A stretch of 15,874 nt of DNA, from the NCBI GenBank assembly GCA_020344295.1, contig CP070819.1:1367008-1382881 (forward strand), given 5' to 3'. The notes below the pieces were generated by a model. That model did no database searches and was not told the DNA's origin. It was given only the letters and a program-made list of their open reading frames with translations. The position numbers and the translations under genes were made by a program. Origin of the DNA: Dehalococcoidia bacterium. Lineage in GTDB: Bacteria > Chloroflexota > Dehalococcoidia > SZUA-161. Below are positions 6,582 to 14,306 of this stretch, in pieces; positions within the stretch are counted from its first letter, which is position 1, and each line of letters starts with the position of its first letter.

Positions 6582-8513
6582 ATGGTATCCAGGCTATCGT
6601 TAAAGTCACTGGCATGGGTTATCAGAAGACCTGGTTTCTGGCTCCTGGCAGTTTTATTCCTCGCCATATCTGTTCCGCACTATGATGAGACTCTTCATCC
6701 GCCTTTCGTAAATCGCATCTTTGAATATCTGGATATGGACAGGCATGCTTTTGAACGGATACTTTATATCGTGCCGATAACGCTGTCCGGTTTCTTCTTC
6801 GGGCATAGAGGGGCTTACATAGCTTCGGCGATCGCCCTCGGCTGCATGATACCACGCGCTGTCATGATATCACCGTCCACAGGCGATGCTTTATTTGAAT
6901 CAGGGGCGATTTTTCTCGTAGGCAATCTCGTTGGCTTTGCATTCGCATCGTTGCAAAAGGAACGCAAGCGACGTATGCAGCTTGATGCACTCAACCAGAC
7001 TTCTCTGATTGTTTCACAGTCCCTGGAGTTAGATCCGATCCTTAATCGCAGTATTGACAGTGTCGTAAGTGTAATGAAAGTCGATGTTGCGCAGGTATTC
7101 CTTGTTGATGAAAATGCCGGTGACTTGGTGCTTGCAGCCTATAGAGGGGTATCACGGGAATTCGCTCAAGGCGTGGACAGACTGAAAATCGGTGAAGGTC
7201 TGAATGGATCAGTTGCCCAGACCGGTGAACCAACGTATGTTAGAAATGCCTCCACCGATCCCAGATTAACCAGAACGGTCTTACAGGAGGATAGAATAGG
7301 TTCGATGTTGATTGTCCCGCTGAAGTCAAAGGAGAAGGTCATGGGGACTCTGTGTGTCAGTATGCGGGGATATAGGGAATTCAGTCAAGATGAAGTGGAT
7401 TTATTAACGAACATAGGCAATCAAATCGGCGTCGCCGTGGACAATGCCCGCCTTTATCAGCAGCAGAAAGAGTTCACCGAGCAACTGCGAGCTTCCGAAG
7501 AACGATACCGCGAACTCTTCGAGAACGCCCATGATGCCATATGGCTTCATGATCTGGATCATAACATCAGTGCTGCCAACAATTCATGCGTTGGACTAAC
7601 CGGGTATACCGTAGAAGAGCTGCGGAAAACACCGGCGCGCCATTTAATCTCAAATAACTCCCGAGCCAGTGTTGAAGCAATCGAAGATCCGTCAAATCAA
7701 AATGTGGCAACAGGCCATTTACTTGAAGTGGTACTGGTCAAGAAGGACGGTTCTGAAGCATACGTTCAGCTGTCTACCAATCCCATCTTCAGCAATGGCA
7801 TGCTCATGGCATTTCAGCACATTGCCCGGGATATAACCCAGGAAAAGAAAATGAGGGAGAACGAGCAGTTCTATCTGCAGCAGGTTACCATAGCGCAAGA
7901 AGAGGAACGGAAACGAATCGCCCGTGAACTCCACGATGATACAACACAGGAATTAATAGTGCTTTCACGGGAGTTGGATGAGCTTTATTCAAAAGCAAAT
8001 AATCTATCGGAAGACGACAAATCGCGACTTAATAAACTCTGGCATCAGACTAACAGCATAATTGCGGGAGTAAGGCGTTTGAGCCAGGACCTGAGACCAG
8101 CTACACTGGACCGTCTAGGCCTCCTGCCCTCATTGGAGTGGATCGCCGCCAATTTAAAGGAACACTCGGGCATCAACGTGCATGTTGTAAGCAATGGAGA
8201 TCAACGCCGACTTGCCTCTGAGCAGGAGCTTGTATTATTCCGAATTGTTCAGGAAGCATTAAGTAACGTTTGGCGCCATTCTGGGGCAACAACCGTGGAG
8301 ATAACGGTGGAATTCAAAGCTACTGAAATCAAGATAACAATACAAGATAACGGTCAGGGTTTCTCAGTACCAGACGGGATGGGTGACCTGGCCAAGGAAG
8401 GTAAGCTGGGACTGGCCGGGATGCAAGAGCGGGCTAAGCTGCTTGGTGGCAGTGTGACGGTGAACTCCAAGCCTGGAAAAGGTACTGTGGTCGTCGTCGA
8501 GGCAATGGTCTAA
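6582..8513 (+). CDS. Membrane sensor histidine kinase: 4 TM, GAF, PAS, HisKA_3, HATPase_c
   Basis: A 643-residue NarX/DesK-type kinase. Order of parts: a membrane region with hydrophobic segments near 17-31, 60-75, 78-95 and 107-125, reminiscent of the DUF4118/KdpD-like four-helix module; a coiled junction; a GAF domain at about 135-290 (VFLVDENAGDLVLAA, then GEGLNGSVAQTGEP and GTLCVS); a PAS domain at about 302-420 (ERYRELFENAHDAIWLHD and the PAC-like HIARDITQEKK); HisKA_3 with phosphoacceptor His 451 in RIARELHDDTTQE; and the ATPase with N-box NVWRHS (562-567), DNGQGF (589-594) and GLAGMQER (610-617). GAGG at 6570-6573 supports the start. It probably phosphorylates the regulator just upstream, and possibly the orphan and receiver-only proteins nearby. 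The signal is unknown; GAF and PAS domains could bind a small ligand or cofactor, but no haem or Cys motif stands out. Confidence 0.93.
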   Translation: MVSRLSLKSLAWVIRRPGFWLLAVLFLAISVPHYDETLHPPFVNRIFEYLDMDRHAFERILYIVPITLSGFFFGHRGAYIASAIALGCMIPRAVMISPSTGDALFESGAIFLVGNLVGFAFASLQKERKRRMQLDALNQTSLIVSQSLELDPILNRSIDSVVSVMKVDVAQVFLVDENAGDLVLAAYRGVSREFAQGVDRLKIGEGLNGSVAQTGEPTYVRNASTDPRLTRTVLQEDRIGSMLIVPLKSKEKVMGTLCVSMRGYREFSQDEVDLLTNIGNQIGVAVDNARLYQQQKEFTEQLRASEERYRELFENAHDAIWLHDLDHNISAANNSCVGLTGYTVEELRKTPARHLISNNSRASVEAIEDPSNQNVATGHLLEVVLVKKDGSEAYVQLSTNPIFSNGMLMAFQHIARDITQEKKMRENEQFYLQQVTIAQEEERKRIARELHDDTTQELIVLSRELDELYSKANNLSEDDKSRLNKLWHQTNSIIAGVRRLSQDLRPATLDRLGLLPSLEWIAANLKEHSGINVHVVSNGDQRRLASEQELVLFRIVQEALSNVWRHSGATTVEITVEFKATEIKITIQDNGQGFSVPDGMGDLAKEGKLGLAGMQERAKLLGGSVTVNSKPGKGTVVVVEAMV

Positions 8514-8605
8514 TCTTATAGCGGGAATACTGCAGCCTGTCAGATTGATATCGCTTATTCCGCCGGGAGAAAGCCACAAGTAGAGATTACTTATATACCT
8601 GAATC

Positions 8606-9031
8606 CTAGCGGCCGAAACTGTCAATTACCTTCCAAAGGTCTGAACCGAGAGGTCTTTCCCGCCTGTTATATACCTGTCGAACAGCCTGGATCAGCTCAC
8701 TGCGACGAACACTCTTTAGTAAATACCCGTCAGCACCTACTTCCAAAGCGCTGGCGATGAATTCGGCATCATCTATTACCGTGTATATCAGGACGGCTGT
8801 GCTCGGTGAGAGAGCTCTGATACGCCTGGCAACTTCAATTCCGTCAACTTCGGGCATCGCAATATCGATAATGGCTACGTCAGGTTTCAAATCTAAAGTT
8901 AATGCCAAAGCCGCCTGACCGTCTGCAGCCTCTGCAATCACATTGAGGTCCTCTTCTTCCTCTAAAATATGACGTGTACCTGCTCTTACAGATGGATGAT
9001 CATCGGCAATTAAGATATTAATTCTGACCAT
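8606..9031 (-). CDS. Receiver-only (single-domain) NarL-type response regulator
   Basis: A 141-residue protein consisting only of a receiver domain. It aligns without gaps to the regulator at 5870-6550 over the receiver: acidic pair at 10-11, phosphoacceptor Asp 56, Thr 84, Lys 106. It ends with RERPLGSDLWKVIDSFGR, which parallels the linker of the full-length regulator (ESVLHPTVTRKVLDHF), so the protein stops where the helix-turn-helix should begin. No remnant of that domain is found in the 92 bases up to the kinase stop. The ribosome-binding site is weak. It converges on the sensor kinase. It may act as a phosphate sink or competitor for that kinase, or signal through protein contacts; both are inferences from known single-domain regulators. 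Confidence 0.88.
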   Translation of the reverse strand: MVRINILIADDHPSVRAGTRHILEEEEDLNVIAEAADGQAALALTLDLKPDVAIIDIAMPEVDGIEVARRIRALSPSTAVLIYTVIDDAEFIASALEVGADGYLLKSVRRSELIQAVRQVYNRRERPLGSDLWKVIDSFGR

Positions 9032-9113
9032 TTCATAGCTGCTATCGTATCAATCCATATTCTATAATGCCAGAAATTCTATGTACGATACCTCAGCCGT
9101 AATGCCCTTTATC

Positions 9114-9133
9114 AATAAGTATTAATACTTATT
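9114..9133. promoter_or_regulatory. Perfect 20-bp palindrome upstream of the receiver-only gene
   Basis: AATAAGTATTAATACTTATT is its own reverse complement and lies 83-102 bases upstream of the start at 9031. Further copies of the ATAAG/CTTAT half-site occur at 9134-9138 and 9149-9153. The half-site TACTTAT fits the NarL heptamer TACYYMT, but orientation and spacing differ from the classical 7-2-7 arrangement. It is a likely operator for one of the LuxR-type regulators. Confidence 0.5.
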
Positions 9134-9241
9134 CTTATCCCTCTGCGAATAAGCCATAGGTATTAGTGCTCCTTATAACGGAATATGACTTGTTTACAGA
9201 CGCTGCGAAAAACGGGGTAAAATGGGGAAAATTTAAGCGAA

Positions 9242-9283
9242 TGGGCGATATAGGACTCGAACCTACGGCCTTCTGTGTGTAAA
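9242..9283 (-). pseudogene. 3' fragment of tRNA-Val(UAC): probable attachment-site scar
   Basis: Read on the minus strand, this stretch starts with the anticodon loop TTTACAC (anticodon UAC at 9281-9279), continues through a variable region (AGAAGGCC), the T arm (GTAGG-TTCGAGT-CCTAT) and the 3' acceptor strand ATCGCCC with discriminator A. No CCA is encoded. The 5' half is absent: the bases preceding the loop cannot form an anticodon stem and there is no D arm or GGGCGAT. A breakpoint exactly at the anticodon loop is a standard crossover place for tRNA-targeting tyrosine recombinases. In such a scar the 3' side (below 9242) is chromosome and the other side (above 9283) is the inserted element. 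Confidence 0.75.
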
Positions 9284-9298
9284 ATGTACGCTCATCTG

Positions 9299-9416
9299 TC
9301 ATCTCGTACCATCAAGTATTGTTGAGTACGGGATTTGGCCTTTTTTCAGTTCATTTAGTACCATCCAGTAACATCAGGTGCTGCCAATTTTGTTGACAAA
9401 TCCGCTGACAAAATCG
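9299..9416. repeat. Direct repeats beside the tRNA fragment (candidate integrase arm sites)
   Basis: TCATCTCGTACCATCAAGTA at 9299-9318 recurs as TCATTTAGTACCATCCAGTA at 9351-9370 (17 of 20 identical, 52-base period). A second, weaker tandem repeat is TTGACAAATCCG at 9393-9404 and CTGACAAAATCG at 9405-9416 (9 of 12). Both lie on the element side of the tRNA fragment, where recombinase arm sites would be. No integrase gene is present in the window. Confidence 0.45.
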
Positions 9417-9453
9417 TTCGATAAAAGCGCCCTTTTATTGACCCTTTAAAGCT

Positions 9454-9486
9454 AAGGTCCACGAGTGAAAATGTGCGGACCTTTTT
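9454..9486 (+). terminator. Rho-independent terminator without an evident upstream gene
   Basis: AAGGTCC (9454-9460) pairs with GGACCTT (9477-9483), and T5 at 9482-9486 overlaps and extends the end of the stem. It is oriented to stop plus-strand transcripts, yet the nearest plus-strand gene ends at 8513 with a minus-strand gene in between. It may shield the downstream gene from read-through, or be left from a lost gene. Confidence 0.55.
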
Positions 9487-9872
9487 CTATGTGAAGCTAG
9501 ACAATAATTGTAGTCGTTATCGAAAAAAGGGAAGATATTAATGGCTCATAGTTTAAAACTGGGCTGTCGAACTTCTTTCAAACTCTCATAATTATCAGTT
9601 ACATCAATTACACCTCATTTTAAACACAGAAGTGCTGCACTACGTCTGACGCCAAGCAAATACAGGCTATGTCTGTTGTGAGTTTTTCTTCATCCTGGTT
9701 ATATTTTCGAAGGCAACATTCTATCAGATATACTCAAATATGAAATGTCACAGCCTCGGGATATTAATCAGCCTTGTTATGTAATTGTATTCATGAAATA
9801 AATTTCATTATATAACTGGCAGTTTAAATATAGTAGAATACCTTAGTTCTAATAAACGGGGATTCAATCAGC
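9487..9872 (+). promoter_or_regulatory. AT-rich leader of the GT-GH130 gene with a 7-2-7 inverted repeat
   Basis: No convincing gene is visible in these 386 bases; the longest ATG-started frame with a reasonable ribosome-binding site (at 9541) is 16 codons. The inverted repeat ATGAAAT-AA-ATTTCAT at 9793-9808 lies 65 bases upstream of the next start and could be an operator. The downstream start is preceded by a GGGG run (9858-9861) rather than a strong Shine-Dalgarno. Confidence 0.4.
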
Positions 9873-12800
9873 ATGGAAAATACCCTGAAAAAAGAGGCTT
9901 TCGAGAATATAGAAAGCCGCTATCAATCGTCTCTTGAAGAACCCCTGAGTCAAGCCAGGGGTATTGGTAAAGCAGATATTGTTATCGGGATTCCTTTCTA
10001 CAACGAGGCCGAGACATTGCCCCATGTCATCAAAACGTCCTTGGATGGTTTGAAGGAATTCTATCCGGATTCACGCGCAGTCCTTGTAGCGGCGGGATCT
10101 CCGCTGGGTGCGAGAGCGCTGGAGTCGATTAACTCATCTCATATGGATCACATCAGCGATAGGATTGCTTTCATATTCCACGATAAGTTGCTGAATGGAA
10201 AGGGTTGGAGTATCAGGGCGATAACAGACATCGCCCGCCAGTTGGGCGCCGATCTCGCCATACTTGAAGCGGATTTGAGAAGCAGGTCAGAAAACGGAGA
10301 AACAGTTGGCCTATCACCAGAGTGGATTCAAAGCCTTCTCGATCCTATTAGGAATGGCGATGCAGATGTTGTTCTGTCACGGTTCAACCGGCATTACTTG
10401 GAGGCGCCTGTTTCTGCTCTTACTTACCCTCTGCTGGCGACCATCTATGAGTGTCCAATTCGACGCCTCACAGGGGGGCAATGGGGTATCTCTCATAGGT
10501 TACTGGATACCTACCTAGAAAAGAAACAACACGCATGGCAAGCCGAGATCAGCGGTTATGGAGTGGATAGCTGGCTGGCCCTAACAGCTATACGAAGTAA
10601 TGCCACAATTGGAGAGGTAAATCTTGGTATCAAGCTCCATAGGCCACTGGTAGCTAAAGGAGAGATCGTGCTCCGTCAGGTGGCCAATGTATTTTTCGAT
10701 CGGATTGTTGCTGACCATGAGTGGTGGATAAAAAGAGCGAGGTCTCACCATTTACCTGTACTGAAGAATCTTCCCCTGTTTGGTATACCAAAAGAACAAC
10801 AGGGAGAAGCTGTTAAGGTAATTCCGGCCGTTCAGATGGCAAAATTTCGTCAGGGTTTTAATACATATCACTGGCTTTATGAGAGGGTTCTCCCGGCAGA
10901 CAGGTACCGTCAACTGGAGGAATTGGCAGAGGGCACTGGAGATTATCCAATAATGCCACGCGATTTATGGGCAGAGGCAGCCTACAGTTTTATACTGGCC
11001 TATGCTTTCAGTTCAGAATTCCGCAAAGGTGATCTGTTAAGCTCTCTGATTCCCCTTTATAACGCATTTATGGGTGGCTTGAGTGAACAAATGCAATGGT
11101 TGGAGAATGAACTAACGACGTTGCCCTCTAAGGAGAGGATGAAAGTACTGTATAGCTATAGCGAAATGTTGTACACAGAACTAGTATATGAGTTCATTCA
11201 ACAGAGGGATGAATTCCTGGCTAAATGGCAGGCTATGGCGGAAGTTGCAAAGCCCCCGGTTCCCTTAGTGACTTACAGGGAATTTATTCCAGGCGTGCCA
11301 TTAGTGGTTCCAACTGAAATCGTTACGTCAGATGGACGCACTGTTTCTGCGAATGGTATATACGACTCTGTGTTTACACGATACAAGGCCCAGTTTGAAA
11401 ACTTTGTAGATAAGAAATTAGAGATGCCACGTGACGCTAATTCTTACCAAATAACTCTAGCTATTAAGGATTTCGTTCGTTCGGTCGAGGAGCACATTTT
11501 CCCCGACTCAGATCTATCGACTGTTGAAGGCACACAGAGATTTGTTCAGGCTATTTTCGATAATTTCCCTCATGGTGAGACGTTTACGTTGACGCCACAG
11601 ACAGTAGAAAGCCTTCTGGAAAGATATCCTCCACTGACACTGTTAACCAAATTCGGAAAGCATAACTTGAAGGAGTTATTCTCTGAATACGATCCACATG
11701 ACATATTGGCATTGTCGGGATGGGTTGAGGGACCCGCGTATCTGGATCGGTTGCTTGAAATAATAGCTGTTGAGGCAGTACCTGAACACTTCTCCCACTC
11801 ACCTATCCAGTTCCTGGTGTACGATCATGAAGAACTTCCATCTCTGGTCGAACTTAGAGGCGCATCCACTCTTGATAAATTGAGCGGTCGCATAGTGGTC
11901 TGTAATCTCCACAAGGGAATGGGTGGCGAGTTCCCCAAGCTCCGCTATTTCACTACTATTGCCAAGGATATTGTCGAGGCGGAGCGGTTCGGTCACATCT
12001 GGGAACGTTTTGCTGGTGATTACCGAGACTTCGGCCGCAGGATTATAAATTCGATTAAAGGGCACTGGAGCAGAGAACCGTTGTCGGCACACAATATATT
12101 TGAGGGTGGTAATCACCGTCTGTTGGTCGATCGAATAAGGGTAATGGCTGATATTATATCTAGCAAAGATTACGGCAAACCAGAAGAGATAGCGTTTGCA
12201 GAAAGTCTGAGAGATATTGCCGATTCGTATAATATCTCAATGGTCTACCCAGATGGGAGGTTTGTTACCAGTTCGGTCTGGTCGTGGGCAAGCTATAGTT
12301 ACAAAGGAGGAAGAGCGTCGCCTACGCCGTTGTCGATACATGTTGAAAGGGATTGGATTTCGCAGGAGTTCCTACTTGAGTACTATAAATCGATCGGGGG
12401 AACTGAATCTGAGATCGAAAGGAAAGTAATCGAACTTATAGGTCAGGGCAAGGAATGGATGGACATGGCTCCGATTCTCCTTGGTACTACAGATGAAGCC
12501 CAGGAGATCATCCCGGAAGCTAGTTCCGTTTTCAGTCCCGAGCCACCGCAAGCAGGCAGTCTGATTCGTTTCAATGCTAATCCTATTCTGCGACCTATTC
12601 AGGATCATTCTTGGGAATCAAGATATGTATTGAATCCCGGTAGCATTAGACTTGAGGGAAAAGTGTACCTTGTTTATAGAGCTTTTGGTGAAGAACAAAT
12701 CTCACGCCTCGGACTGGCGGTCAGTGAAGATGGTTTCTACTTCTCGGAGAGATTAAATACCCCGATCTTTGAACCGGTTAACGAAGTGGAGCGAAAAGGC

Positions 12801-13514
12801 TGTGAGGACCCGCGGTTAATCTTAATACGGGATCGCATATACATGACTTATACCGCTTATAGTGGTACTATTGCCCAAATAGCCCTCGCATCTATCAATG
12901 TTGAGGACTTCCTGAAATATCGCTGGGAACGGTGGCGGCGTCACGGACCTGTTTTTCCCGGTTTCACTGATAAGGATGCTGCTCTGTTCCCCGTCAAATT
13001 CAATGGTGAATATGCCATGTTGCACCGGGTCGATCCACACATATGGATCACATTCTCTCGCAGTTTGAAATGTCCCTGGTCTCGCGCGAAGCATCGTATA
13101 TTGATTGGAGCCACCGCTGGAATGATGTGGGATGGTCTCAAGATCGGGGCCGGCGCTCAGCCAATCAGGACAAAGTATGGGTGGCTTCTTGGTACCCATG
13201 GTGTGGATTTCTCAAAGGTCTACAGGTTGGGAGTTATTCTGCTAGCATTGGACGACCCGTCGAAATTAATATATAGGTCTCCTAATTTTGTTCTGGAACC
13301 TGAATGTGAGTGGGAGGTCGGAAAAGCAGAAGAATGTTGGGTATCGAACGTTGTTTTTACATGTGGCGTGGTGAATCGAGATGATGGCAGAGATATATTA
13401 AGCGCTGATGATGAAATAATTGTCTATTTCGGAGCGGCTGACAGCGTTATCTGCGCCGCAACAGCCACGATAGGTACCTTAATCCCGCAGGGCGTAAGGC
13501 AGCATATAGATTAA
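9873..13514 (+). CDS. Giant fusion: GT-A glycosyltransferase + unknown middle + GH130 mannoside phosphorylase-like domain
   Basis: A 1213-residue, probably cytoplasmic protein with no signal peptide or membrane segment. Residues about 34-290 are a GT2/GT81-like glycosyltransferase related to mannosylglycerate and glucosyl-3-phosphoglycerate synthases: ADIVIGIPFYNEAETLP, NGKGWSIR, an acidic EAD at 132-134 in the place of the metal-binding DXD, and RLTGGQWGIS (198-207). Residues about 300-890 are mostly helical-looking and match nothing I recognise. Residues about 899-1205 are GH130: NPILRP, the general-acid motif CEDPR (Asp 979), DKDAALFP (1033-1040), HRVD (1051-1054) and the GTHGVD segment with His 1109. 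The Lys, Arg and His at the positions usually holding phosphate seem retained, which favours phosphorolysis, but that needs alignment. One polypeptide might therefore make and recycle a mannoside or glucoside, or remodel a glycan. It stands alone on its strand, on the element side of the tRNA scar. Confidence 0.87.
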   Translation: MENTLKKEAFENIESRYQSSLEEPLSQARGIGKADIVIGIPFYNEAETLPHVIKTSLDGLKEFYPDSRAVLVAAGSPLGARALESINSSHMDHISDRIAFIFHDKLLNGKGWSIRAITDIARQLGADLAILEADLRSRSENGETVGLSPEWIQSLLDPIRNGDADVVLSRFNRHYLEAPVSALTYPLLATIYECPIRRLTGGQWGISHRLLDTYLEKKQHAWQAEISGYGVDSWLALTAIRSNATIGEVNLGIKLHRPLVAKGEIVLRQVANVFFDRIVADHEWWIKRARSHHLPVLKNLPLFGIPKEQQGEAVKVIPAVQMAKFRQGFNTYHWLYERVLPADRYRQLEELAEGTGDYPIMPRDLWAEAAYSFILAYAFSSEFRKGDLLSSLIPLYNAFMGGLSEQMQWLENELTTLPSKERMKVLYSYSEMLYTELVYEFIQQRDEFLAKWQAMAEVAKPPVPLVTYREFIPGVPLVVPTEIVTSDGRTVSANGIYDSVFTRYKAQFENFVDKKLEMPRDANSYQITLAIKDFVRSVEEHIFPDSDLSTVEGTQRFVQAIFDNFPHGETFTLTPQTVESLLERYPPLTLLTKFGKHNLKELFSEYDPHDILALSGWVEGPAYLDRLLEIIAVEAVPEHFSHSPIQFLVYDHEELPSLVELRGASTLDKLSGRIVVCNLHKGMGGEFPKLRYFTTIAKDIVEAERFGHIWERFAGDYRDFGRRIINSIKGHWSREPLSAHNIFEGGNHRLLVDRIRVMADIISSKDYGKPEEIAFAESLRDIADSYNISMVYPDGRFVTSSVWSWASYSYKGGRASPTPLSIHVERDWISQEFLLEYYKSIGGTESEIERKVIELIGQGKEWMDMAPILLGTTDEAQEIIPEASSVFSPEPPQAGSLIRFNANPILRPIQDHSWESRYVLNPGSIRLEGKVYLVYRAFGEEQISRLGLAVSEDGFYFSERLNTPIFEPVNEVERKGCEDPRLILIRDRIYMTYTAYSGTIAQIALASINVEDFLKYRWERWRRHGPVFPGFTDKDAALFPVKFNGEYAMLHRVDPHIWITFSRSLKCPWSRAKHRILIGATAGMMWDGLKIGAGAQPIRTKYGWLLGTHGVDFSKVYRLGVILLALDDPSKLIYRSPNFVLEPECEWEVGKAEECWVSNVVFTCGVVNRDDGRDILSADDEIIVYFGAADSVICAATATIGTLIPQGVRQHID

Positions 13515-13824
13515 ATTCTGCTTTATAGCTTATGATATGAGCATACAAATGTCATGATGACGGAACGAAGTCAAGATGCAATAAGTATCGATCAGACCAG
13601 CGGTAATTTCGGCAGATTTGTATTAAGGATGCAATAGACACAAATACATGTTCTTTTACTGGGACAGATGAAGAATACGCCGCGGTATGCAAAGATTTTA
13701 ATCAGGTACTTGTGATTCAGACTATCTAATTTTATACCTGTATCCTTTTTATGTCAGTTTCACAGCGCGTACGGTATGTAGTAACTGGAAATCCGGATGA
13801 CAATACACTTATACCTTTAAAGTT
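13515..13824. other. 310-bp spacer between convergent genes; nothing firm
   Basis: It lies between the end of the fusion gene and the end of the convergent acetyltransferase gene. I see no terminator hairpin and no supported gene. A 40-codon open stretch ending at about 13728 lacks a start codon, and a 26-codon ATG frame near 13556 lacks a ribosome-binding site. The right end is AT-rich. Confidence 0.5.
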
Positions 13825-14304
13825 TTATCTTAAGTATTTTAAAAATATTAATTTGTCGTCACCATCAGCATAGAAATCAGGTATCCTACCTACAATCCGA
13901 TAGCCGTTAGAGAAATGAAATTGTCTCGTTTTTTCATACTCCGGTTTGGTTGAAGTCTCTATTATCGCCAGACGGCCTCCCTGGTTTCTTATTTCTGTTT
14001 CAGCTTGAATAAACAGTGCCTTTCCAATACCTTTACCCTGTTCCTCTCGAGCTACTGCAGCCCAGTACAAGTCCCATGTACCTTCTGTCAGTGGTGTGGG
14101 ACCATAACATATATAACCAACAACCGACGAGTTCACCTGTGCTACCAGAACGATATAGCCCGAACTTTGACCATCATTGAGATAGCTGTCAAGCAGTTCT
14201 TCAGCGACATTTACTTCAGCGGGATTAAATTCCGGTGTATTACGTAATATCTCTATTATTTCGGGCTTATCCCTGCTGGTCATTGACCGTATGCCTGTGG
14301 ACAT
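13825..14304 (-). CDS. GNAT-family N-acetyltransferase
   Basis: A 159-residue GNAT enzyme that would transfer acetyl from acetyl-CoA to an amine. The acetyl-CoA-binding motif A is clear: LYWAAVAREEQGKGIGKALF, with the pyrophosphate loop at about 86-96. It is followed by GGRLAIIETSTKPEYEKTRQFHFSNGYRIVGRIPDFY, which is motif B with the usual FY-x-x-NG-like turn. The start is set by IRSMTSRD, the typical first strand of the fold, although the ribosome-binding site is weak; an ATG at 14283 is possible. The gene begins 2 bases after the stop of the ATP-grasp gene and is the third member of a tight unit, so its substrate may be the product of the two ligases, for example the amino group of a dipeptide or amino-acid amide. 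That is inference; RimI-like protein acetylation is the alternative. Confidence 0.9.
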   Translation of the reverse strand: MSTGIRSMTSRDKPEIIEILRNTPEFNPAEVNVAEELLDSYLNDGQSSGYIVLVAQVNSSVVGYICYGPTPLTEGTWDLYWAAVAREEQGKGIGKALFIQAETEIRNQGGRLAIIETSTKPEYEKTRQFHFSNGYRIVGRIPDFYADGDDKLIFLKYLR

Positions 14305-14306
14305 CT

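Noticed and set aside
8514..8605. Imperfect inverted repeat GCGGGAATA...TATTCCGC between convergent genes as a bidirectional terminator
   Set aside because: It has a bulge, a 26-base loop and no T run, so it is not convincing.
8590..8680. TATACCTG recurring on the plus strand (near 1772, 8593, 8670, 13733)
   Set aside because: Four copies of an 8-mer in AT-rich DNA, one inside a gene, with no consistent position relative to promoters; probably chance.
9358..9490. A 43-codon minus-strand open stretch ending ...LAAPDVTGWY near the tRNA fragment, possibly an integrase tail
   Set aside because: There is no start codon with a ribosome-binding site, no recognisable recombinase motif, and it overlaps a terminator; too weak to call.
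9541..9591. A 16-codon ATG frame with GGGAAG upstream
   Set aside because: Too short, no homologue or paralogue visible, and AT-rich leader sequence gives such frames by chance.
13556..13728. Short coding-like stretches (26 and 40 codons) in the spacer after the fusion gene
   Set aside because: The first lacks a ribosome-binding site and the second lacks any start codon; no family resemblance.
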